DNA of 6,848 nucleotides from Clostridiales bacterium (GCA_027357125.1 DAHVVW010000115.1:1-6848), one strand, 5' to 3'. Positions 1 through 5,601 are shown, counted from the first letter of the stretch. Translations and numbers: made by a program. The notes: a model not told the origin generated them from the letters alone.

Positions 1-101
1 AACCAAGTTTTATTAATCTAAATAAGTTTTTAACCACATTTATGAATCTTGAATTGATATGTTAGTAATCAGTATTCAGTTTGCTTGAAATAATTACTTG
101 G

Positions 102-129
102 TTGACATTTAGATTAATTATAATATAAT
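102..129 (+). promoter_or_regulatory. Sigma-A-type promoter of the rubrerythrin gene
   Basis: A perfect -35 box TTGACA (102-107) is followed after 16 bp by a perfect -10 box TATAAT (124-129). A second TATAAT lies at 119-124, too close to pair with this -35. Transcription would begin near 136, giving a leader of about 55 nt before the ATG at 192. This is the strongest promoter in the window and fits a highly expressed stress-defence protein. Confidence 0.8.
117..129. promoter_or_regulatory. Palindrome over the -10 box, possible Fur/PerR-family operator
   Basis: ATTATA-A-TATAAT is a perfect 6-1-6 inverted repeat that includes the -10 hexamer. In Clostridium acetobutylicum the related reverse rubrerythrins are controlled by the peroxide sensor PerR, whose boxes are AT-rich 7-1-7 palindromes. 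The half-site TTATAAT occurs at 118-124, but the second half does not match the PerR consensus well. The position would let a bound repressor block RNA polymerase. The assignment is inference, because AT-rich promoters often form such palindromes by chance. Confidence 0.3.
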
Positions 130-191
130 ATAGATTGTAAATAAGATAATACTTCCAAACGAAAATATTCAAAAAAGGAGAGGGATTTTTT

Positions 192-737
192 ATGAAAAAG
201 TTTGTTTGCACTGTTTGCGGCTATATTTATGAAGGGTCTGAGCCCCCGGCGGAATGCCCGCAATGTCATGCGCCGAAAGAGAAATTTGAAGAAAAAGTTG
301 AAACTGCTTTACAATGGGCGGATGAGCACCGGATTGGCATCGCCCAAGGCGTGGATTCTGAAGTGATCGAAGGGTTAAAGGCGAATTTCATGGGCGAGTG
401 CACGGAGGTTGGCATGTATCTGGCAATGAGCCGTCAAGCGGATCGCGAGGGCCATCCGGAAGTAGCGGAGGCCTACAAACGAATTGCTTGGGAGGAAGCA
501 GAACACGCTGCTAAGTTTGCTGAACTCTTGGGAGAAGTTGTCGCCGCCGATACGAAAAAGAATCTGCAAATGAGAGTGGAAGCTGAAAATGGTGCTTGCC
601 AAGGGAAAAAAGACCTGGCAACGCTGGCGAAAAAATTGAACTTGGATGCTATTCATGATACGGTCCATGAAATGTGTAAAGATGAAGCCCGCCATGGCCA
701 AGCTTTCAAGGGATTATTGGGCCGTTATTTCAAATAA
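192..737 (+). CDS. rbr: Reverse rubrerythrin (rubredoxin domain first), NADH-peroxidase type
   Basis: This is a cytoplasmic non-haem iron protein that reduces hydrogen peroxide, and in clostridia also contributes to oxygen reduction, using electrons from NAD(P)H through rubredoxin-type carriers. Residues 1-35 form a rubredoxin-like domain with its Fe(Cys)4 knuckles at C6-x2-C9 and C22-x2-C25. Residues from about 55 to 181 form a ferritin-like four-helix domain with diiron ligand motifs: the glutamate in GEC (E69), EExEH (101-105), E130/E132, and DEARH (164-168). The rubredoxin domain is at the N-terminus, the opposite of classical rubrerythrin, hence 'reverse'. At 181 aa it matches the full length expected of the clostridial family. 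The ATG follows AGGAGAGG (176-183) at good spacing. It is monocistronic, with its own promoter and a terminator hairpin. In clostridia these genes respond to peroxide and oxygen. Family assignment is firm; regulation is inferred. Confidence 0.95.
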   Translation: MKKFVCTVCGYIYEGSEPPAECPQCHAPKEKFEEKVETALQWADEHRIGIAQGVDSEVIEGLKANFMGECTEVGMYLAMSRQADREGHPEVAEAYKRIAWEEAEHAAKFAELLGEVVAADTKKNLQMRVEAENGACQGKKDLATLAKKLNLDAIHDTVHEMCKDEARHGQAFKGLLGRYFK

Positions 738-755
738 TATTAAATTAATCGATAT

Positions 756-791
756 GCCAAAGAACCTCCCTTCAAGGGGAGGTTCTTTGGC
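756..791 (+). terminator. Hairpin terminator after the rubrerythrin gene
   Basis: A perfect 15-bp stem (756-770 with 777-791) closes a 6-nt loop TTCAAG, 18 bp after the stop codon. Its arms contain AAAGAACCTCCC and its complement. The following bases (TGTTCAGG) lack a real T-run, so it is a very stable hairpin with a weak tail. The left arm is preceded by A/T-rich sequence, but a bidirectional role is unproven. Confidence 0.75.
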
Positions 792-880
792 TGTTCAGGC
801 GGCTGGCAGAGTTATGAGCTAATGTACCTAGGAAATAGTCTTGATGAGCAAGACCGAGTTCATGCTCAATGTAGCAGGCC

Positions 881-994
881 GTGATTCAGGTATGGGCCGA
901 TGTCTATGGTTATTCCTCCTTGCCGGAAGAGCAGGTAGTGATGCCGCTGGGGCCGCTAACGATTCCGTATGTGCAGGAGGAAGGAATGGAGTGA
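881..994 (+). pseudogene. Possible 3' relic of an unidentified gene (37 codons)
   Basis: A reading frame ending at TGA 992-994 looks like the C-terminus of a real protein. It contains W-A-D-V-Y-G-Y followed by MPLGPLTIPYVQEEGME, with mixed hydrophobic, aromatic and proline residues and orderly codon use. It is closed upstream by TAG at 872-874. The only start, GTG 881, has no ribosome-binding site, so it is more likely a decayed or truncated gene than a small intact one. I do not recognise the family. It sits in the 425-bp gene-poor stretch between the rubrerythrin gene and the nucleotidyltransferase gene. That stretch otherwise holds only the terminator hairpin, a 16-bp repeat (789-804) and the promoter at 1070-1098. 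Confidence 0.3.
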
Positions 995-1069
995 CGTTAG
1001 AGGAGGGTTGCCTTTCCACGGGACTAAGTATCTTGAATGAAAAGTTTGTCCTTATTCAAGTGGTACATG

Positions 1070-1098
1070 TTGGAAGATGGCAAAACGTATGTTACAAT
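1070..1098 (+). promoter_or_regulatory. Probable promoter of the MNT/HEPN pair
   Basis: The -35-like TTGGAA (1070-1075) and -10 TACAAT (1093-1098) are separated by exactly 17 bp. A TG dinucleotide at 1090-1091 gives an extended -10. Transcription would begin near 1105, about 58 nt before the GTG start at 1163. No clear operator palindrome is seen around it, although toxin-antitoxin promoters are often self-regulated. Confidence 0.55.
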
Positions 1099-1162
1099 GA
1101 ACTTAATGGTTACAAAGAACAGATGCAGACGTGTCACTCGCTGTTTAGGAGGAGACTATTAA

Positions 1163-1486
1163 GTGATTACTGAGCAAGTTGTTAAGGCTATGACAGATAA
1201 GATAGTTAACACATTTGCACCTGATAAAATAATCGTATTTGGGTCTTGGGCACGTAGAGAGGCCGATGAACACAGCGATGTTGACTTTCTTGTAATAATG
1301 CCTTACAGCGGTTCAAAAAGAGATGCTCAGGTGTCAATACGCCGTGCCTTAAAAGGCTTCGGTGTTCCAAAAGATGTGATTGTGGCCACTGAACAAGAAG
1401 TTAAAGAAAAGGAAAAACTTAATGCATATATTTATGGGTCTGCATTAAGAGAGGGGAGGATCGTTTACGAGCGAGTCAGAAACTAA
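1163..1486 (+). CDS. MNT-domain nucleotidyltransferase, antitoxin-like partner of HEPN
   Basis: This is a small (107 aa) minimal nucleotidyltransferase of the DNA polymerase beta superfamily. The signature GSWARREADEHSDVD spans residues 27-41. G27-S28 binds the nucleotide phosphates, D39 and D41 are metal ligands, and D71 in the strand KDVIV is a good candidate for the third acidic residue, so the active site looks intact. In characterised MntA-HepT pairs the MNT protein transfers AMP onto the HEPN toxin and silences it. A similar role here is inferred from the pairing. The GTG start is chosen because AGGAGGAG (1147-1154) lies 8 nt upstream. The HEPN gene follows immediately, or overlaps if its true start is at 1467. 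Such pairs are common mobile or accessory modules, and the flanking gene-poor DNA fits acquisition. A non-toxic role in nucleotide metabolism cannot be excluded. Confidence 0.88.
   Translation: MITEQVVKAMTDKIVNTFAPDKIIVFGSWARREADEHSDVDFLVIMPYSGSKRDAQVSIRRALKGFGVPKDVIVATEQEVKEKEKLNAYIYGSALREGRIVYERVRN
1453..1469 (+). promoter_or_regulatory. Ribosome-binding site facing an ACG codon, possible true HEPN start
   Basis: GGGGAGG (1453-1459) is followed after 7 nt by ACG (1467-1469) in the HEPN frame. The frame is open from 1449 and adds eight residues (ACG as the start, then S-E-S-E-T-K-K) before the TTG at 1491. TTG 1491 and GTG 1494 have no Shine-Dalgarno sequence of their own. This suggests initiation at ACG, or translation by coupling from the upstream gene. 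If the base at 1468 were T, this would be an ordinary ATG start overlapping the MNT gene by 20 nt. Confidence 0.45.
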
Positions 1487-1490
1487 AAAG

Positions 1491-1862
1491 TTGGTGTCTC
1501 GTTGGTTAGAATATGCCAAAAATGATTTACAGGCAGCAAAAGTAATCCTTTCCCGTGACGACATAGCACCCAGAACAGCATGTTTTCTAGCTCAGCAGAG
1601 TGCGGAAAAGGCTTTGAAAGCTCTATCCATACTCAAGGGCGTAGACATCGTTAAAACTCACGATCTTGATGCATTAGCTGAGAAATTACCCTCCGGTGAA
1701 TCGCCCTTATTGGAAGCTTTGGATTTGACATGGCTAACTGAATGGAGTGTAGAATCTCGTTATCCGGGTGATTGGCCGGAAGCATCCAAGGAGGATGCTA
1801 GACAAGCTGTGACTATAGCAACGGGAATACTGGATATTTGCTTGAGAATCTTCCACGGGTAA
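1491..1862 (+). CDS. HEPN-domain protein, partner of the MNT nucleotidyltransferase
   Basis: A 123-aa all-helical protein of the HEPN family that pairs with MNT genes (Pfam HEPN, PF05168 type by pattern). Visible marks are the N-terminal helix WLEYAKNDLQAAKVIL, the central AQQSAEKALKAL helix (35-45), KTHDLD (55-60) and the family's SRYP (89-92). HEPN proteins are often RNases, with an R-x4-6-H catalytic motif in the last helix pair. Here R90 is followed by YPGDWPEAS with no histidine at the expected spacing, so ribonuclease activity is not supported by the canonical motif. It may form a complex with the MNT protein and bind nucleotides or RNA. The start is uncertain: TTG 1491 lacks a ribosome-binding site, and an upstream ACG at 1467 would give 131 aa. 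It is followed by a terminator hairpin. Confidence 0.85.
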   Translation: MVSRWLEYAKNDLQAAKVILSRDDIAPRTACFLAQQSAEKALKALSILKGVDIVKTHDLDALAEKLPSGESPLLEALDLTWLTEWSVESRYPGDWPEASKEDARQAVTIATGILDICLRIFHG

Positions 1863-1886
1863 GTGTAATTAAGTATATGGGTACAC

Positions 1887-1925
1887 AGAATAGAGCAGGG
1901 TAGCTAGGCTCCCCCGCTCTATTCT
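1887..1925 (+). terminator. Hairpin terminator after the MNT/HEPN pair
   Basis: AGAATAGAGC (1887-1896) pairs perfectly with GCTCTATTCT (1916-1925). The inner GGG (1898-1900) can also pair with the C-run at 1911-1915. It starts 25 bp after the HEPN stop. The tail is only CTATTTA, so the T-run is weak. Confidence 0.65.
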
Positions 1926-2072
1926 CTATTTAGGGGCTAGATATACGGAAGTATGCTCACTTTTTACTTGCAATCTCCCTAATACTTTGGCGTCCGGGGC
2001 ATATTCAAGGAGAGCCAGACGCTGCCCAGTCCTTGATCCTGCGGGCCCTTTTGCTGAAGGCTTGACGGTCAT
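1926..2072 (-). other. Doubtful small ORF (48 aa) in a gene-poor stretch
   Basis: A minus-strand frame starting with ATG at 2072 reads 48 codons to a TAG at 1926-1928, just beside the terminator stem. It contains plausible protein text such as GQRLALLEYAPDAKVLG, and the frame stays open upstream to at least GTG 2093. No convincing ribosome-binding site or promoter precedes it. The plus strand is also open across the same region (about 1894-2151, first start TTG 1987). A coding remnant, a repeated intergenic element or plain chance are all possible. I do not recognise a family. The rest of the 1863-2188 interval holds the terminator hairpin and an isolated TATAAT (2131-2136) with no matching -35, possibly part of the promoter of the next gene. 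Confidence 0.2.
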
Positions 2073-2188
2073 TAGCAACCTAAAATCTACCACTCAGACA
2101 AAAATCAGTGCGGGATTTAGGGGAGAAGGGTATAATTTTTTGATCCATGATTAATAAAATGTATGGAGGAGAGGGAGGGGATAAGGCA

Positions 2189-3010
2189 GTGATACCTATT
2201 TACCAACGTTTCTGGCATAATACTGTAACGCGTTTGAATACCCATGAGATAATGTCGGTCACTAACTATTTAGATACCCAGAACGAATACAGAGTAGTGC
2301 TAAAGATTGGGGTTGGCGATTTAATCATTAAGGACGGAGTTATAGAATGTTACCGCAAAAACGGGGAACCATCACTTGAACCGTGGATTATGCAACCGGC
2401 CTTGCAAGGAATTAAAGCTTACTTTGGGTCCGGCAAGCAGGTCAAAGAAGTCCTGGAAGCAGATCAAATGCTGATTGACCTCTTACTTGAGAACATTATG
2501 GCTGTAATCCAGGCAGAAACCTATTTTTATGAAGAGAGAGGTTTCCCGACGGCCGAGTCCTATGATGATTTTTGGGATCAAAACTACCAGGGGTCTTGTA
2601 AATATTACAGTAACTTAGCTTCAGTTAAAACAAGGTTCATGGAACACATCCAGCCTAAGCAGCGAGCCACCCATCTTTTCAGCCGTTTTAGGAATGTAGT
2701 GATTTATTCACTTGAACCGGAAAGATGGCTAATTAATGTTAATTTTAGTGACTCCTTTCATGAGATGGCCTTAAATCTGAGTTGTCGGGGTCAAGAATAC
2801 CAAGTGACCGAGATTGAAGGTTCAATGCTTCGTTGTCCTGATCAAGTATGTCAGCAGGCCGTATCCAATTTGCAAGAAATAGTAGGGATGTCTTTAAGCG
2901 GAACTAAAGAGAAAGAAATCCTAAAAATAACAGGTGGCGGTCAGGGCTGCACACACTTGGGGTTCATGGCTGTTGATGCCGCTAAGGCTGTTCAGGCGGC
3001 TATGATTTAA
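2189..3010 (+). CDS. DUF2889-like protein with an apparent internal duplication
   Basis: The protein has 273 aa and no known biochemical function. It has no signal peptide or membrane segment and is probably cytoplasmic. The C-terminal half (about 165-273) resembles DUF2889: a beta-rich segment, then RCPDQVC (215-221), and the family hallmark GCTHL (253-257) before a final helix. C216, C221, C254 and H256 could form a metal or catalytic site. The N-terminal half (about 8-115) repeats the same plan, with VVLKIGVGDLIIKDGVIEC aligning with the 193-211 region, but it lacks the cysteines and GCTHL. I chose GTG 2189 because AGGGAGGGG (2172-2180) ends 8 nt before it. The in-frame ATG at 2147 has no such site and would place the purine-rich tract inside the coding region. 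The gene ends 7 bp from the convergent hydrolase gene, with no terminator between them. The domain call is from memory of the family pattern. Confidence 0.7.
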   Translation: MIPIYQRFWHNTVTRLNTHEIMSVTNYLDTQNEYRVVLKIGVGDLIIKDGVIECYRKNGEPSLEPWIMQPALQGIKAYFGSGKQVKEVLEADQMLIDLLLENIMAVIQAETYFYEERGFPTAESYDDFWDQNYQGSCKYYSNLASVKTRFMEHIQPKQRATHLFSRFRNVVIYSLEPERWLINVNFSDSFHEMALNLSCRGQEYQVTEIEGSMLRCPDQVCQQAVSNLQEIVGMSLSGTKEKEILKITGGGQGCTHLGFMAVDAAKAVQAAMI

Positions 3011-3017
3011 TAGGGCA

Positions 3018-4628
3018 CTACCAACAAGCGACCATTCCGTCTGTGCGCCAATCTGTGCCACCAGTTAGAACGCCTGTCTTTTCATCTTTCCATATAATTT
3101 GTCCGCGTCCAAAGCCATAAGGATCTAATACCATATTCACGTTGTGACCCTTTCTGGCCAATGCTTCTGCAATATGGGCCGGGAAGGAATGTTCGAGTTC
3201 AATACTCTTATTCCCAATCCATCTCCAACGGGGAGCATCAATGGCGGCTTGCGGGTTAAGGTGAAAGTTAATCGTATTCATAATTACTTGAAGGTGACCT
3301 TGGGGCTGCATAAAACCGCCCATCACACCAAACGGGCCTATCGGCTTTTGATTTTTAGTCAAAAAACCGGGGATGATGGTGTGGTAAGTGCGTTTCCCCG
3401 GCTCCAAACAGTTAACCGCTGATGGATCCAAGGAGAAATTATTCCCCCTGTTTTGAAGACTGATGCCTGTTCCCGGAACCACAAGGCCAGATCCGAACGA
3501 CATATAATTGCTTTGGATGTAGGATACCATGTTGCCAGCGTCGTCAGCAGTTGCTAGATAGACTGTCCCACTGGCCGTAGGTTTACCCGCCTCGGGCAGA
3601 GAGGCCGTTTCTTTAATCAATTTACTACGTTCTTCCGCATAGGCCTTCGAAAGGAGATCCTCAACCTTAACGGACATTTTTTCGGGATCGGTAATGTAGC
3701 GCTTGCCATCCGCAAAAGCAATCTTCATCGCCTCGATCTGGGTATGAAAGGTTTCCGTAGTATCCCGTTCAGTTAATTCAAAACGGTCTAAAATATTTAA
3801 AGCGATTAACGCCACCAAACCTTGGCCATTTGGCGGGATTTCCCAGACATCATAACCTTTGTACTTTACCTTGATGGGCTTTACCCATTGGGGTGAAAAA
3901 TTTTCAAGATCTTGCTTAGTCAAATATCCGCCAAATTGTTTGGAAAACCGGTCAATTCTTTCGGCCAATTCTCCCCGATAAAACGATTCAGCTTTTGTCT
4001 CTGCAATTAGCTGAAGAGTTCTGGCGTGATCGGGAGAATTCCATATTTCACCGGCCTCCGGGGCCCGCCCCCTGGGCGCAAAAGTTGCAAACCAATTCTC
4101 GAATTCGGGACCATGTAGTTCTTCAGTATAGGTCTGAAATGCTTTATACCAATATTTGGCTAAGGTCGGTGAGATGGGATACCCTTTCTCGGCATATTCT
4201 ATAGCAGGTTTAAGACAATCCGTAAAGGGTAATTTTCCGAAACGGGAGGATAGGGCTGCCCAGCCTGCAGGGGCACCGGGAACGGTTACGGGTAACCAGC
4301 CGTGCTTTGGCATTTGCGTATATCCCATTTTTAGGACGGTTTCTGAAGAGAGAGTCTGAGGGGATGGACCACTGGAATTGAGACCATATAATTCTCCATT
4401 TGTCCAAACTAGGGCAAAAGCATCGGCACCGATACCGTTCGAAGTAGGTTCTAAGACAGTTAAACAGGACGCGGTAGCAATGGCTGCATCAATGGCATTG
4501 CCGCCCTTTTTAAGAATATCGAGTCCGGCTTGGGCTGCTAAATGCTGAGATGTGGCTACCATTCCGTTTTTAGCGTAAACAGTTACCCTCTGCGATGGAT
4601 AGGGATAATACAGCGGATCAAAGTTCAT
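3018..4628 (-). CDS. Gamma-glutamyltransferase-family Ntn hydrolase (YwrD/HpxW-like)
   Basis: A 536-aa proenzyme of the gamma-glutamyltransferase family, expected to cut itself before a catalytic threonine to give large and small subunits. The site is G354-T355 in SGTVYLATADDAG, followed by NMVSYIQSNYMSFGSG and VPGTGISLQNRGNNF, all typical of the family. The N-terminal GGNAIDAAIA (42-51) is also conserved. No signal peptide is visible, unlike secreted glutathione-degrading GGTs. The region that carries the substrate-carboxylate-binding arginine in classical GGTs reads GLNSSGPSP (82-90), so gamma-glutamyl peptides may not be the substrate. The same subgroup includes B. subtilis YwrD and oxamate amidohydrolase HpxW. 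TTGGAGG lies 6 nt before the ATG (GGAGG at 4635-4639). It follows the dehydrogenase fragment by 18 bp, so the two were probably one transcript. If the dehydrogenase is broken, its promoter may also be lost. Family is sure; substrate is unknown. Confidence 0.9.
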   Translation of the reverse strand: MNFDPLYYPYPSQRVTVYAKNGMVATSQHLAAQAGLDILKKGGNAIDAAIATASCLTVLEPTSNGIGADAFALVWTNGELYGLNSSGPSPQTLSSETVLKMGYTQMPKHGWLPVTVPGAPAGWAALSSRFGKLPFTDCLKPAIEYAEKGYPISPTLAKYWYKAFQTYTEELHGPEFENWFATFAPRGRAPEAGEIWNSPDHARTLQLIAETKAESFYRGELAERIDRFSKQFGGYLTKQDLENFSPQWVKPIKVKYKGYDVWEIPPNGQGLVALIALNILDRFELTERDTTETFHTQIEAMKIAFADGKRYITDPEKMSVKVEDLLSKAYAEERSKLIKETASLPEAGKPTASGTVYLATADDAGNMVSYIQSNYMSFGSGLVVPGTGISLQNRGNNFSLDPSAVNCLEPGKRTYHTIIPGFLTKNQKPIGPFGVMGGFMQPQGHLQVIMNTINFHLNPQAAIDAPRWRWIGNKSIELEHSFPAHIAEALARKGHNVNMVLDPYGFGRGQIIWKDEKTGVLTGGTDWRTDGMVACW

Positions 4629-4646
4629 GTTTGGCCTCCAATGCAG

Positions 4647-5183
4647 TTAGTATCCTTGGACAAAATTTGCCTGATTCATTAACGATTTTCCCTGAATGTA
4701 GAGATCATAATTCTGGATAAATGTATCAATGCACCGATCTAAGAAACGATTTGTCTTGGCGGCCATGTGCGGAGTGATTAGCAAATTCGGTGTCTGCCAT
4801 AACGGAGATTCCGGCGGCAGGGGCTCTTGCCAAAAAACATCTAAAGCCGCTCCTCGGATACGTTTTGCCGATAAGACCCTGGCGATCGCTTCTTCTGAGA
4901 TAAGTTCGCCGCGACCCAAATTAATAACCACTGCAGATTCTGGCAGGAGATTTAATTCTTTCTCAGTGATGATTAATTTTGTATCATTGGTCAGGGGTAA
5001 TGCGAGGATAAGAAAATCCGCCCTTACAATTATATTCTCCAACATGGAAATTGGGAAGATTTTGTCAAAGAATTCGGCTGAATTTCCGCTCTTATTTAAA
5101 CCTATCGTTTTTACGCCGAATGCCTGCGCTCTTTTCGCGATAGCACTGCCCAAATAGTTTATTTTTCGAGTAAAATAGAGCAT
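4647..5183 (-). pseudogene. D-2-hydroxyacid dehydrogenase, N-terminally truncated
   Basis: This is the C-terminal 178 residues of an NAD-dependent D-isomer 2-hydroxyacid dehydrogenase, a family of about 310-330 aa. Homology appears to start at about residue 8, inside the Rossmann fold at [14 protein letters not shown], so the first glycines of GxGxxG and the whole N-terminal substrate domain are missing. The catalytic residues remain: R91 in INLGRGEL, E120 in DVFWQEPLP and H139 in TPHMAA. The ATG at 5183 has no Shine-Dalgarno sequence and directly abuts the start of the pgi fragment on the other strand, within CATATG. A working enzyme is unlikely without the cofactor motif. The body has no stops or frameshifts, so truncation is recent, or the break is an assembly join. 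The intact ancestor probably formed an operon with the hydrolase downstream. Confidence 0.8.
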
Positions 5184-5441
5184 ATGAAGGGGACAGTGTT
5201 AGCCCATACCGATGGAGGAGTACCCAATCTAATTATTCAAGTCCCCCAACTCAATCCCTATTATTTTGGCCAGATGGTCTACTTTTTTGAGAAGGCTTGC
5301 GGAATCAGCGGTTATCTGTTGGGGGCAAATCCCTTTGACCAACCTGGTGTAGAGGCTTACAAGAAAAATATGTTTGCTCTTTTAGGCAAGCCGGGTTTTG
5401 AAAAGGAAAGGGAAGAATTGGAGGGCAAATTAGGAAAATAA
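5184..5441 (+). pseudogene. pgi: Glucose-6-phosphate isomerase, C-terminal fragment
   Basis: This encodes the last 85 residues of phosphoglucose isomerase, the glycolytic enzyme that interconverts glucose-6-phosphate and fructose-6-phosphate. The text [13 protein letters not shown] (3-15), then [19 protein letters not shown], matches the C-terminal region of bacterial Pgi. Residues 43-60 fit the second Pgi signature, G-Y-L-L-x4[10 protein letters not shown], whose lysine (K60) is a catalytic residue. Full-length clostridial and Bacillus Pgi is about 450 aa, so about 360 residues, including the catalytic Glu and the sugar-phosphate site, are absent. No ribosome-binding site precedes the ATG, and the frame runs back into the opposite-strand dehydrogenase fragment with no Pgi homology. 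The sequence is otherwise perfect and ends in a natural TAA, which argues for a recent break. An intact second pgi would have to exist elsewhere if the cell relies on this step. Confidence 0.88.
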
Positions 5442-5509
5442 AAGGTTCCGACACGGGAATTTGGTATTTTTTCGTACTTTTTATACAACACATTTGGTGC
5501 TTTTGCCAA

Positions 5510-5538
5510 TAGCCAAGCATTCTTTCCTCTGCTACACT
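5510..5538 (+). promoter_or_regulatory. Weak candidate promoter for the sugar ABC ATPase
   Basis: An extended -10, TGCTACACT (TG at 5530-5531, hexamer 5533-5538), lies 17 bp from a poor -35-like TAGCCA (5510-5515). An alternative pair is TTGGTA (5461-5466) with TATACA (5482-5487) at 15 bp. Neither is close to consensus. The 160-bp gap and the separate ribosome-binding site suggest that the ATPase gene has its own promoter. Confidence 0.3.
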
Positions 5539-5601
5539 CTTATTAAAGCTATATCGAAGCTTGATGGAAAGGCTTTTTGGCTTATGAGGAGGAGGCTTTT
5601 T

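Noticed and set aside
848..868. Small inverted repeat GAGCA...TGCTC
   Set aside because: A five-base stem with a long loop is not significant.
841..1173. Plus-strand ORF of 110 codons in the gap before the nucleotidyltransferase gene
   Set aside because: Its composition is unlike a protein, it has no ribosome-binding site, it runs through the promoter at 1070-1098 and overlaps the well-supported GTG start at 1163.
2147..2188. Upstream ATG start for the DUF2889-like gene
   Set aside because: It has no Shine-Dalgarno sequence, and the added residues are a translation of the purine-rich ribosome-binding tract that serves GTG 2189.
4729..5157. Long plus-strand frame opposite the dehydrogenase fragment
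   Set aside because: It is a shadow of the dehydrogenase, whose catalytic motifs are clear on the minus strand.
5181..5186. CATATG (an NdeI site) at the junction, considered as a cloning scar
   Set aside because: A single 6-bp site is expected by chance, and an ATG read on both strands creates it automatically. No vector sequence is seen.
5446..5475. Possible terminator after the pgi fragment (TTCC...GGAA followed by T-rich DNA)
   Set aside because: The stem is only 4 bp, too weak to call despite the T-run at 5467-5472.
5461..5601. 47-codon N-terminal extension of the ABC ATPase
   Set aside because: The family begins at or near [10 protein letters not shown], the extension looks like translated intergenic DNA, and AGGAGGAGG sits correctly for ATG 5602.
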